Source of the DNA: 13-2-20CM-66-19 sp036273735
GTDB taxonomy: Bacteria; Pseudomonadota; Gammaproteobacteria; Steroidobacterales; Steroidobacteraceae
Length of the DNA: 64,000 nucleotides
Direction of reading: 5' to 3'
Assembly: GCA_036273735.1 (NCBI GenBank)
Contig: DASUHA010000053.1
Coordinates: forward strand, 27,216 to 91,215
The notes beneath the pieces are model-generated. The model worked only from the letters and a program-made list of their open reading frames with translations. It had not been told where the DNA came from and did no database searches. Each line of letters starts with the position of its first letter. Position 1 is the first letter of the stretch. This document shows, piece by piece, positions 1 through 8,115 of this stretch. A program made the position numbers and the translations under genes.

Positions 1-535
1 CTTCCCCTGAGGCCTCTCGGAGCACCGCCAGGAGCGTGTGGGCAATCAGATCGATCGGATAGGGCTTGATCATCCCGAGCTCGATCATTTTCGGCAGCTT
101 CGCATGCAGCGCTCCGAAGGCGTAACGGAATTCAATCTCGCGCCACGCCTCGGGGCCGAGCACCTGCGGCGCCTCGATGAAAGTAATACGCTGTACGTCG
201 GCCGAAGCGCATACGTCGATCAGCCGATCGAATGAGGCGGTGAATCGACTCCACGGGTCCTCCTTCTGATCTCCCTCCAACGTGGCCTGCAGTATCTCGA
301 CCTCGAGTTGCTCCGCTACGGCCTGAAACAGTTTTTTCTTGCTGCCGAAATGATGATAGAGCGCGCCCGTAGTCACACGCGCATCGGCTGCAATGCGTCC
401 GGTCTGCGCGCGCGAATACCCGACGCGCGCGAAATGCCTGCGCGCGGCAGCCAACAATGCCGCCCTCGTCGCCTCGATATTGGACTCTTTGCGCGATCTC
501 ATCGCGCGCATCATAGGCGACGAAATTGACATCAT
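1..535 (-). CDS. TetR/AcrR-family transcriptional regulator, 3' end cut by the window edge
   Basis: A minus-strand frame stays open from 535 to base 1, giving about 178 residues with no stop. The N-terminal third is a classic TetR helix-turn-helix: an ATRAALLAAARRHFARVGY helix, then TGRIAADARVTTGALYHHFGSKKKLFQAV. The C-terminal ligand domain continues past the edge. Start is uncertain: ATG at 535 (followed by another at 532), at 514 or 511, or at 502 (MRSRKESN), which fits the usual family N-terminus best. It is divergent from the DUF4345 gene and the palindromes between them fit autorepression plus repression of that neighbour. The family call is firm, the ligand unknown. Confidence 0.9.
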   Translation of the reverse strand, partial: MMSISSPMMRAMRSRKESNIEATRAALLAAARRHFARVGYSRAQTGRIAADARVTTGALYHHFGSKKKLFQAVAEQLEVEILQATLEGDQKEDPWSRFTASFDRLIDVCASADVQRITFIEAPQVLGPEAWREIEFRYAFGALHAKLPKMIELGMIKPYPIDLIAHTLLAVLREASGE

Positions 536-553
536 GAGATTATCTGGCATAAT
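526..553 (+). promoter_or_regulatory. Sigma-70-type promoter of the DUF4345 gene
   Basis: A perfect -35 TTGACA (526-531) is separated by 16 bp from a near-consensus -10 CATAAT (548-553). A start about 7 bp downstream would give a leader of roughly 20 nt ahead of the ATG at 583, enough for the GAGGGA ribosome site. The -35 overlaps the most distal TetR start candidate, which argues for a TetR start nearer 502. Confidence 0.7.
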
Positions 554-560
554 CGAATTA
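539..560. promoter_or_regulatory. Candidate TetR operator: two overlapping palindromes
   Basis: ATTAT-N5-ATAAT (539-553) and TAAT-CGA-ATTA (550-560) are both perfect inverted repeats. The first lies across the -10 region and spacer of the plus-strand promoter, where a bound repressor would block RNA polymerase. The segment also sits just upstream of the minus-strand TetR gene. Symmetry and position are seen; binding by TetR is inferred. Confidence 0.55.
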
Positions 561-582
561 CGTCAGACCTGAGGGACATGCA

Positions 583-1023
583 ATGCGTCGCACCTTCGGC
601 ACCGTCATCCTGGTGATCCTCGGGCTGTTCTTTCTCCTGACGGCATGGCAAAGCGGCACCGACCCTGCCGGCTTCGCCCAACAGCTGGGGCTTTCGCTCA
701 CCAATCCAGGGGGCTACAACGAAATCCGCTCACAGTACGGCGGATGCTTTCTGTTCGCGGCCATCGCCTGCTTCGCGGCGCTGGGTGGTTGGGTCTCGCG
801 ACGCAGCGCTTTCGTCGTCGCGACCGTCATATTCGGCGGCCTGTTTGTGGGACGTCTTGTCAGCCTTTGGGCCGATGGAGGACTCTCAGGGTATGGTGGC
901 CTGATTCGGGCGCTGTATATCATCGACGCCCTGGGATTGACGCTAACCGTGACAGCGATGACGCTGGATAGGCGGAACCCGACGCCAAGCTCGTTGGCGT
1001 GGAGGGATGATCAGTCAGGCTGA
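583..1023 (+). CDS. DUF4345-type small membrane protein
   Basis: The 146-residue product has four hydrophobic segments (about 6-20, 52-68, 76-96 and 108-126) and the N-x-E-I-R-S-x-Y-G-G stretch (residues 46-55) that I associate with DUF4345 proteins. The function of this family is unknown. The ATG at 583 has a GAGGGA ribosome site. It is transcribed divergently from the TetR gene through the promoter at 526-553, so it is probably the main target of that repressor. Its stop overlaps the converging DUF1223 gene by 9 bp. Confidence 0.75.
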   Translation: MRRTFGTVILVILGLFFLLTAWQSGTDPAGFAQQLGLSLTNPGGYNEIRSQYGGCFLFAAIACFAALGGWVSRRSAFVVATVIFGGLFVGRLVSLWADGGLSGYGGLIRALYIIDALGLTLTVTAMTLDRRNPTPSSLAWRDDQSG

Positions 1024-1716
1024 AGGCGTCTGGTTGGCCGCAGCGCCCAGAACTGTCCCGTCTGTCCGTTGCAGGATCACGGCGAAATTCGTTCCGGCGG
1101 GCGCGCGTGCGTTGAGCTGTAGAGGTTGGCCCTGCCAGGCGCCCAAGCGAGTGATGCTGCGCACGACATTCACCTCCTGGATGGTCGCACCGGCGTTCTC
1201 ACCACCGTGTACGGCCGTCTCGTGCTCAGGATCGAAGCCGAACAACCATACGGTGCCCTTGCCACTGCCTGCTCCCACCTGGACGGTAACTCCTTGTGCC
1301 GCACGGCCGATCGTCACAGGGATCCCCGCGTCGGCGGCGACGCTGACCCGCGCCTTGTTCAGCGCGTCGACCATGGCGTGTGCGTCGGAACCTATGAAGG
1401 GCTGCCGGCCGTCCACGACTGCCTGCGGGGTGTATACCTGCTGCCCGCCCGTTCGCGCAGCGTAGTCCCGCTGTCTTTGATCGACCTCTGCGAGGGAGTA
1501 CGGGTCGCGCCACGAGAATGAGTTCCAATAGGTCACGTGCAGATCGAGCACCAGCACACCCGGAACCTTGTCGCGCACGCGGGCGAGCATTGAATCGGCG
1601 GGCGGGCAGTCGGAACAGCCGAGCGACGTGAAGAGCTCAACGACGACCGGTCGCGGCGCCGCGAACGCCGAGCCCATGGCCAGCCCAAAGAGCAGCAGAC
1701 TCCCCAGCCTCTTCAT
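1015..1716 (-). CDS. DUF1223 family secreted thioredoxin-fold protein
   Basis: A 233-residue protein with a signal peptide (MKRLGSLLLFGLAMGSAFA) and then VVVELFTSLGCSDCPPADSML, the family signature with a CxxC pair (C34, C37). DUF1223 proteins are predicted thioredoxin-fold proteins of unknown substrate, probably periplasmic. I chose ATG 1716 rather than the longer frame to 1776 because it begins the signal peptide and has AGGAGA about 9 bp upstream. It is divergent from the amino-acid permease gene. Confidence 0.85.
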   Translation of the reverse strand: MKRLGSLLLFGLAMGSAFAAPRPVVVELFTSLGCSDCPPADSMLARVRDKVPGVLVLDLHVTYWNSFSWRDPYSLAEVDQRQRDYAARTGGQQVYTPQAVVDGRQPFIGSDAHAMVDALNKARVSVAADAGIPVTIGRAAQGVTVQVGAGSGKGTVWLFGFDPEHETAVHGGENAGATIQEVNVVRSITRLGAWQGQPLQLNARAPAGTNFAVILQRTDGTVLGAAANQTPSA

Positions 1717-1868
1717 ACCGCGGTCTCCTGGTGACTGCCGGGGACGGCTCGGATGCCGCCGCCGGCGCGGCACCAATCATACGCTTCGCCGCCACGAGCG
1801 TTCTCGCGCCGCTCACTTCATAATCGCAAGGTCGTTCGCCATCTGTGCGATCAACCAAGGACCCACCA

Positions 1869-3353
1869 ATGGGTATCTGGTCAAAACGCTCGGCCGAGGC
1901 CCTGCGCCGTGAGGCCCTGCAGGAGGACTCCGCCACGAGTTTGCGCAGGTCCCTCGGCCCCTGGAGCCTGACGGCTCTCGGTATCGGTGCGATCGTCGGG
2001 GCGGGAATCTTCGTCGTCACGGGGACTGCGGCGGCCGATTATGCAGGGCCCGCCATCATCATTTCGTTTCTGCTCGCGGCCTCTGCCTGCACGTGCGCCG
2101 CGCTCTGCTATGCCGAGCTCGCGGCAATGGTGCCCGTCTCGGGCGGCGCCTACAGCTATGCCTACATGGCGCTCGGCGAGCTGCCGGCATGGGTGCTCGG
2201 CTGGAGCCTGATCTGCGAGTTCCTGTTCGCCGCGGCAACCATCAGTGTCGGGTGGTCGGCCTATCTCTCGTCCCTCGCCTCCATGGCGGGCATTCACGCG
2301 GCCGCAGCCCTCTGGCGCGCGCCGATTACCCTGGACGCCGGACGAGCGCTGCATCTCACGGGCGCCATCGCCAACGTTCCCGCGGCACTGATGGCACTCG
2401 TAATGGGGGGCGCGCTGATGCGAGGCGCGCAGGCTTCGGCACGCATAAACAACGTCATTGTTGCTATCAAGCTCGCCGTCATCCTCGCCTTCATTGGCTT
2501 CGGAGCTTTCCACGTCAGACCGGCGAATTGGACGCCCTTCATTCCGCCCAATCTGGGTGAGTTTGGTCGCTTTGGCTGGAGCGGTGTCTTTCGTGCGGCG
2601 GGGGTGATCTTCTTTGCGTTCCTGGGATTTGACTGCGTGTCAACCGCGGCACGGGAGGCGCGCAACCCATCCCGCGATACCCCGGTGGGCATCGTCGGCT
2701 CCCTGCTGGCTTGCACGGTTCTCTATGTCGCAGTGGGCCTCGTTCTCACGGGACTGTCGCCTTATCACGAGCTGGCGGTTGCGGACCCCTTGCTCGCTGC
2801 ACTGCGCGGCGGCGGCCCCTCACTGGCGTTTCTCGGGCCCCTGGTTGGACTGGGAGCCCTCATAGGCCTCACCTCCGTCATGCTCGTGCTCCTGTTCGCT
2901 CAGAGCCGAATCTTTCACGCCATGGCTCGTGATGGACTGCTGCCGGCTGCTTTTGCCCGTGTGCACCGCACCGCCGCCGTTCCCCGTCTGGGAATTGCAG
3001 TGGCGGCCGTGGCGACCGCGGCGCTCGGCGCGCTCTTTCCGATCGAGCTGCTGAGCGAGCTCATCTCGATCGGGACTCTGTTCGCTTTTGTCGTCGTCTG
3101 TGCGAGCGTGCTCCTGCTTCGCCGCACACAGCCTTCCCTTCCCAGGCCGTTCCGCGTCCCCTCTGCTCCCCTCGTCGGCGGCCTCGGAGTCGCGATGTGC
3201 GGTTATCTGATGTTCAGCCTTCCTTTCGACACCTGGCTCAGATTTCTCGCCTGGATGTTGGTGGGGCTCGTGTTGTATTTCTTCTACGGCTTCCGCCGCT
3301 CCGCGGCCGCGGCCGCCGCCGGCGTGGCCGGCGGTGTCGACGGGCCATTCTGA
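1869..3353 (+). CDS. APC-superfamily amino-acid permease (YfnA/CAT type)
   Basis: A 494-residue inner-membrane transporter. The N-terminus has SLGPWSLTALGIGAIVGAGIFVVTG, the substrate-binding TM1 region of APC transporters, followed by about 12 further hydrophobic helices. Arrangement and sequence style match the cationic amino-acid transporter branch. A longer frame begins with GTG at 1845, but ATG 1869 has AAGGA seven bases upstream. The PLP dehydratase starts 12 bp after its stop, so the two are probably one operon: import of an amino acid and its deamination. Substrate cannot be read from the sequence. Confidence 0.85.
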   Translation: MGIWSKRSAEALRREALQEDSATSLRRSLGPWSLTALGIGAIVGAGIFVVTGTAAADYAGPAIIISFLLAASACTCAALCYAELAAMVPVSGGAYSYAYMALGELPAWVLGWSLICEFLFAAATISVGWSAYLSSLASMAGIHAAAALWRAPITLDAGRALHLTGAIANVPAALMALVMGGALMRGAQASARINNVIVAIKLAVILAFIGFGAFHVRPANWTPFIPPNLGEFGRFGWSGVFRAAGVIFFAFLGFDCVSTAAREARNPSRDTPVGIVGSLLACTVLYVAVGLVLTGLSPYHELAVADPLLAALRGGGPSLAFLGPLVGLGALIGLTSVMLVLLFAQSRIFHAMARDGLLPAAFARVHRTAAVPRLGIAVAAVATAALGALFPIELLSELISIGTLFAFVVVCASVLLLRRTQPSLPRPFRVPSAPLVGGLGVAMCGYLMFSLPFDTWLRFLAWMLVGLVLYFFYGFRRSAAAAAAGVAGGVDGPF

Positions 3354-3365
3354 CCGGAGATTCCC

Positions 3366-4325
3366 ATGCAGCGTCCAGCGGCCCCGTCTCTTGCGGATGT
3401 CGAGAACGCCCGTGCCCGTCTCGAGGGAATCATTACGAGAACGCCCCTGCTGCGCCTGCAGCACGAGGGTCCGCAGGAGATCTATCTGAAGCTCGAGCTG
3501 CTGCAGCCGGTCGGCTCGTTCAAGATCAGATGTGCCGCAAATGCGATCCTGTGCATGCCAGCCGAGGACCGCAAGCGGGGTGTCACGACCGCCAGCGCGG
3601 GAAATTTCGCGCAAGGCCTCGGTTACGCGGGTCGCCAACTCGGTGTCCACGTGACCTCAGTCGTCCCGGAAACGGCTGCCGCCTCCAAGCTGCAGGCGCT
3701 GGAGCGCCTCGGGGTGACGATCGACCGCCGTCCCTACGCGCAGTGGTGGAGCGTTCTCGAGAGCCCGGAATCGCATGGATTCGGCGGCAATTTCATCCAT
3801 CCCTTCCTCGGTACCGCGGTGCTCGCGGGCAACGGCACGATAGCGCTCGAGATCCTCGATGAGGTGAATCCCGGGACGGTGCTCGTGCCTTATGGCGGCG
3901 GTGGCCTCATCACCGGAATCGCGGCGGCGATGAAGTCGCTCGCTCCCGAGGTTCGAATTCTCGCCGCCGAATCTGCTGCCGGAACGCCGGTCGCCGCTGC
4001 TCTCGCCGCCGGTCAACCCACGACGGTTCCGTTCGACAGCAGCACATTCATCACCGGAATGGGAAGCCCCCGGGTCTTCGAGCCGATCTGGAATATCCTC
4101 AAACCTCTGTTGGACGGCTCGCTCTGTGCGTCCCTACCGGCGGTCGCAGCCGCGATTCGAATGCTCGTCGACCGCCATCACGTCATCGCCGAGGGAGCAG
4201 GTGCGGCACCCGTAGCCGCGGCACTTGCGAACGAGGATCTGCCCGGACCGGTCGTCTGCATCGTTTCCGGCGGGCATCTCGATCCGAAGCACCTCACTGC
4301 CATACTCAAGGGCGAGGTACCGTAG
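3366..4325 (+). CDS. PLP-dependent threonine/serine dehydratase-like enzyme
   Basis: A 319-residue fold-type II PLP enzyme. The Schiff-base lysine is K53 in GSFKIRCAANAI, SAGNFAQGL follows as the substrate loop, and PYGGGGL near residue 177 is the phosphate-binding glycine loop. Size and absence of a C-terminal ACT domain match catabolic, unregulated threonine/serine dehydratases rather than biosynthetic IlvA. It would convert L-threonine or L-serine to a 2-oxoacid plus ammonia. Racemase or hydroxyaspartate-dehydratase activity is possible in this fold. The site CGGAG precedes the ATG. It is probably co-transcribed with the permease. Confidence 0.85.
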   Translation: MQRPAAPSLADVENARARLEGIITRTPLLRLQHEGPQEIYLKLELLQPVGSFKIRCAANAILCMPAEDRKRGVTTASAGNFAQGLGYAGRQLGVHVTSVVPETAAASKLQALERLGVTIDRRPYAQWWSVLESPESHGFGGNFIHPFLGTAVLAGNGTIALEILDEVNPGTVLVPYGGGGLITGIAAAMKSLAPEVRILAAESAAGTPVAAALAAGQPTTVPFDSSTFITGMGSPRVFEPIWNILKPLLDGSLCASLPAVAAAIRMLVDRHHVIAEGAGAAPVAAALANEDLPGPVVCIVSGGHLDPKHLTAILKGEVP

Positions 4326-4467
4326 CTCGGAGGTCGTTCGCTCCACAGCGATAGCTCACGCCGAAAAACTGCGTGTGCTACACGTCGGGTCAGACCGTCA
4401 TTCATCGACGGGAGATTTCGAAAACAAACAATCCCTCCCTGGCGATCTGTCCGAGACCGAGTAGACT

Positions 4468-5052
4468 ATGCACATGCGCCAGCGCGACATGCAACACCAC
4501 ACCTACGCCGACTACCTCCTCTGGTCTGCCGATAGCGGCAACGAAGTCATAGACGGCGTCGCCTATGTCAGAGAGCCGCCTTCGCCCTCGCGACTACACC
4601 AGGAGTTCGTTCTCGAGCTCGGTCGCCAGATCGCCAATTCACTCGTCGGTAAATCACTCCGGGCCTACATCGCGCCGTTTGACGTCCGCCTGCCGAAGAA
4701 TGGCGGATCCGATGACCAGATTGATACCGTAGTGCAGCCCGACGTCCTCATCGCCTGCGATCTGAAGAAACTCGATGACCGTGGCATGCGCGGCGCCCCC
4801 GACTGGATCGCGGAAGTCCTTTCACCTTCTACCGCCCGCTATGACCGAACCACCAAGCTGCGTGCCTACGAACGCGCCGGCGTCCCCGAGGTCTGGCTGA
4901 TAGATCCCGCGGATCGGACAGTCACGATCTATCGCATTGCAGGCGGCCGATACACGCAGCCTGTGGTTCTCGAGCTCGGAGGTAGAACGGCGATCGCAGC
5001 TGTTCCCGGCGTGAGCATCGATTGGGATTGCCTGCTGGCGCACGAGTCCTGA
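4468..5052 (+). CDS. Uma2 family protein (PD-(D/E)XK nuclease fold)
   Basis: The 194-residue product has the standard Uma2 layout: YADYLLW near the N-terminus, an HQEFVLELGRQI helix, VVQPDVLIACD (catalytic Asp strand), WIAEVLSPSTARYDRTTKLRAYERAGVPEVWLIDP (Glu and helix), and a short C-terminal strand. The family has a restriction-endonuclease-like fold; its role is not established. ATG codons at 4474 and 4489 are alternative starts, and none has a strong ribosome site. It stands alone between an operon and a lipoprotein gene. Confidence 0.85.
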   Translation: MHMRQRDMQHHTYADYLLWSADSGNEVIDGVAYVREPPSPSRLHQEFVLELGRQIANSLVGKSLRAYIAPFDVRLPKNGGSDDQIDTVVQPDVLIACDLKKLDDRGMRGAPDWIAEVLSPSTARYDRTTKLRAYERAGVPEVWLIDPADRTVTIYRIAGGRYTQPVVLELGGRTAIAAVPGVSIDWDCLLAHES

Positions 5053-5161
5053 CCGGAGCACGTCGGGAGCTGCGAGGGTTAACTCTTCGTAATCTCGTGC
5101 ACACTTTGCCTCGGCTACCCGTTATATTGACGTCATTCGCACTCAAGGGAGCCACCACCAC

Positions 5162-6088
5162 ATGTCTTCGCCGGTCGCGACACTTCGTGTTTCCATCAGA
5201 GTGATCCCGCTTGCAGCGTTCACAGTCCTCCTTGGCGCTTGCGTGGCAGAAGTGCCCATGGCAGAACCGGCTTATGCGCCGCCCGCCGCTGTTGTCCAGG
5301 CGGACGTCGCACCACCTCCGCTGCCGATTTACGAGCAGCCGCCCTGTCCCGTGGCCGGGTGGATCTGGACCCCGGGATACTGGGCCTGGGCACCCGCGGG
5401 CTATTACTGGGTGCCCGGAACCTGGGTGGCTCCGCCACGCATTGGCGTTCTCTGGACACCCGGGTATTGGGGCTTCGTCAACGGAGCATACATCTGGCAC
5501 GCCGGGTACTGGGGCCCGCACGTCGGCTTCTACGGCGGCGTACATTATGGTTACGGCTACAACGGCGTCGGTTATGCCGGCGGCCGCTGGGTTGGCCGCA
5601 AGTTCGCATACAACCGCAGCGTCACCAACGTCAATGTGACTGTCGTTCACAATACCTATAATGAGACCGTCATCAATAACGTGAATCTGACCAGGGTGAG
5701 CTACAACGGCGGCGCCGGTATCAGAGCGGAGCCAACAGCCGAGGAGCGCTTCGCGCAGCGGGAGCAGCACGTTCAGCCAACCGCGATGCAACGGCAGCAC
5801 GTGGAGCAGGCCCGCAACAACCTTGCAATGAGGGCTGGCGCCAACCACGGGCACCCGGCGATCGGCGCCACGTCCCGGCCCGGCAGGTTCGATGCGACGG
5901 GCGCTGTTCGTGACCGCGGCGCCGGCCAGCCGCCGAACGGACGCTCACCGGACTTCCGCGAGAACCGAAATGCGGGTACTGCCGCTCGCGCGGAGCGCGG
6001 CGCGCGCCAACCGGCCGCGAGGCATTCCGGCCCGCCCAAACGCCAGAAACCGGAGCGAAAGCACAACCGGAAGGCCCGGCCGGATTAG
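5162..6088 (+). CDS. YXWGXW repeat lipoprotein
   Basis: A 308-residue exported protein. A signal ending in LLGAC marks a lipoprotein cysteine near residue 26. Residues about 60-140 carry repeated aromatic Y-W-x-W/G-Y-W units (PGYWAWAPAGYYWVPGTW, TPGYWGF, HAGYWGP) that define the YXWGXW repeat family. An Asn/Val-rich segment (VTNVNVTVVHNTYNETVINNVN) follows, then a basic low-complexity tail rich in Arg, Gly and Pro. This suggests an envelope structural or cell-surface protein; function is unknown. AGGGAG lies upstream of the ATG. Confidence 0.8.
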   Translation: MSSPVATLRVSIRVIPLAAFTVLLGACVAEVPMAEPAYAPPAAVVQADVAPPPLPIYEQPPCPVAGWIWTPGYWAWAPAGYYWVPGTWVAPPRIGVLWTPGYWGFVNGAYIWHAGYWGPHVGFYGGVHYGYGYNGVGYAGGRWVGRKFAYNRSVTNVNVTVVHNTYNETVINNVNLTRVSYNGGAGIRAEPTAEERFAQREQHVQPTAMQRQHVEQARNNLAMRAGANHGHPAIGATSRPGRFDATGAVRDRGAGQPPNGRSPDFRENRNAGTAARAERGARQPAARHSGPPKRQKPERKHNRKARPD

Positions 6089-6156
6089 GGAGCGTGCACG
6101 GCGGTGCGCGGCGGCGACGGAGCTGACGTCCCGCGCCCGCTGGACGCGCCGATTCT

Positions 6157-7263
6157 TTAGTTCGCAGCGAGAACGGGCTTCCCGAGCCTGGACGGGTCGA
6201 CCTCGATGCCCAGACCAGGCCCGGTCGGCGCGCTGCCAAAACCAGCCACGCTTCGAGGCTGATGGCCGGCGACGTGCTCGTTGGTCCAATCATTCATGAA
6301 CGACACCGTCAGCAGGCACTGCGCCCGCGTGCTGGCGGCGAGATGTGCCGACGTCGCCGACACGATGTCGCCGCCCCACATGTCCTCGATCGTGACCTGA
6401 ATTCCGAGCTCGTCGCAGACATCCCGCAGCAGTCTCGCCCGGGTCAGGCCGCCCACCCGCGACACCTTGAGATTGACCGCGCCTGCACCGCCCTCGCGAA
6501 TTGCACGCAGTAGAGTCGGCAGATCTGTGACGATCTCGTCGTACACCATCGGCAGCGACGTACGCTTCCTGACCTCGATGCATTCCTCCATCGTGGGACA
6601 GGGCTGTTCAAGATAGAGCCTCGGCAACGGCTCCATGGCGCGGGCGGCGAGCAGGGCCTCGTTGAGCCGCCAGCCGCAGTTGGCATCTGCAATGACCAGA
6701 TCTTCGGGCCCTGTCGCCTCGATGATCTGGCGCACACGGAGCGCATCGAGAGCCGGATCGCCGCCGACTTTGAGCTGAAACCTGTGAATGCCTTCCCTGC
6801 GGCGCGCGAGCACGTAGGCCGTCATTTCGTCCGGGGTGCCGAGGGGGACTGCCATGTAGAGCGGAAACCGCGCCTGACGAAGCCCGCCGAGCAACGCCGA
6901 TACGCTGACGCCCAGGGCGCGGCCGGTCAGATCCCAACAGGCAACATCGATGGGACTCTTCGCGTAAGCGTGACCGCTGAGCGCCGCATCCATGGCGTCA
7001 TTGACGGCAGCGTGGTTCGTCGGATCCGTGCCGACGAGGGCCGGTGCCAGAAGCGAGAGTGCGGCGCGAGCACCTGCGGTATGGGCGGGTAAGTACGTGG
7101 TCCCCAGGGGACAGACCTCGCCCCAACCCTGAAGGCCATTGTCCGCCGTGACACAAACGATCGTCGAGGCCAGCGAGGTGACCTTCCGCCCTCCCGACAT
7201 GACATAGGTACCGTGGACATAGGTCAGGTCGAAGTCGTAGATGTCCAGGCGTTCGATCTTCAT
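6157..7263 (-). CDS. Enolase-superfamily dehydratase, cis-3-hydroxy-L-proline dehydratase-like
   Basis: A 368-residue mandelate racemase/muconate lactonizing-type enzyme. Metal ligands are readable as D193 (IADANCGW), E219 (YLEQPC) and D242 (VYDEIV); the catalytic lysines are K165 (FQLKVGG) and K266 (VNLKVSRVGG). WGEVCPLG, SPIDVACWDL and EDMWGGDIVSA match my recollection of cis-3-hydroxy-L-proline dehydratase, which yields pyrroline-2-carboxylate. Related proline-betaine racemases remain possible. GGAGG precedes the ATG, which overlaps the stop of the upstream unknown gene (ATGA), so the two are translationally coupled. Confidence 0.75.
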   Translation of the reverse strand: MKIERLDIYDFDLTYVHGTYVMSGGRKVTSLASTIVCVTADNGLQGWGEVCPLGTTYLPAHTAGARAALSLLAPALVGTDPTNHAAVNDAMDAALSGHAYAKSPIDVACWDLTGRALGVSVSALLGGLRQARFPLYMAVPLGTPDEMTAYVLARRREGIHRFQLKVGGDPALDALRVRQIIEATGPEDLVIADANCGWRLNEALLAARAMEPLPRLYLEQPCPTMEECIEVRKRTSLPMVYDEIVTDLPTLLRAIREGGAGAVNLKVSRVGGLTRARLLRDVCDELGIQVTIEDMWGGDIVSATSAHLAASTRAQCLLTVSFMNDWTNEHVAGHQPRSVAGFGSAPTGPGLGIEVDPSRLGKPVLAAN

Positions 7264-7865
7264 TCCACACCTCCGGGGGGCGGCCTGACGCGCTGCGACA
7301 TCTCGCTGCGGTAGCTCAGCTCGACACCCGCGTTCTCCGCAACGGTCTCGAAGTCGAGATCTGTCGGGGACGCACTCGATGAGGATACATCGGCGGCCAT
7401 GCCGGCAAATTGGAAGTCATCCAGGTTCGTCACCGCAAAGACGGTCACGCTCGAGCCGCTACCCACGACGAAGAACGACAACCTCCCGGGACCCTGAAAG
7501 GCTCTCCCGAATGCGTGTTTGAAGCCGGCGGCCTCGAGCGTCGCGCGTGCCTGCGCCGAAAGCGGCGCGAGCAGAGCAGAAAGCGCATCCGCATCGGCCA
7601 CGCCCGCGTGCGCTTCGTACAGCCGGTTTTCCGGGCCGCTTGCGTCGGCGGCGATCCAGGAATCGGCCGCGGTCGCCTTGCATTCGAGCCAACTTCGGGA
7701 CTCCCGGGTCTTCTCCGTCAGGGCGCCTGGTTTGGGCAGCGCATTCCTGCATTCATCGGCGTGGAAGAAGACCTGTCTTTCGACACAGCGAGTCGTACCC
7801 GGTCCGGAAGCATGCTTGGCCGCATTGAGATGCACGCACGCATACAGCACATATAAATGAAGCAT
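7260..7865 (-). CDS. Hypothetical protein coupled to the hydroxyproline-dehydratase-like gene
   Basis: I do not recognise this 201-residue protein. From ATG 7865 it reads MLHLYVLYACVHLNAAKH, then a Cys-containing stretch (TRCVERQVFFHADECRNALP), a central Ala-rich helical part and a C-terminus rich in Ser and Asp. Its stop overlaps the ATG of the downstream dehydratase by 4 bp, the best evidence that it is a real gene. The frame stays open upstream to 8426, but that part is antisense to the next gene; ATG 7865 is my choice although no clear ribosome site precedes it. Confidence 0.55.
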   Translation of the reverse strand: MLHLYVLYACVHLNAAKHASGPGTTRCVERQVFFHADECRNALPKPGALTEKTRESRSWLECKATAADSWIAADASGPENRLYEAHAGVADADALSALLAPLSAQARATLEAAGFKHAFGRAFQGPGRLSFFVVGSGSSVTVFAVTNLDDFQFAGMAADVSSSSASPTDLDFETVAENAGVELSYRSEMSQRVRPPPGGVE

Positions 7866-8115
7866 GACGGGTACCGAAGGTGCGGCCAGCCTGGCGGGCC
7901 GGCGGGAAGCCGAGTCGAACCATAGCCTGCCCGCGCCACGGGCGGCAATCTCCGCCCATTTTGCGACAGCCCGACCAGCCGATGCGATGGGGACGGCATC
8001 ATAGGGTCGGCTCAGACCGCAGCGGCGACTCCAGAATTCGTGCTCACGAAGTAAACTAGCCGACGCGATCATACTCACTGTTCGCAAACCTGTGTCCGAC
8101 GAGAGAGGTGCGGTA

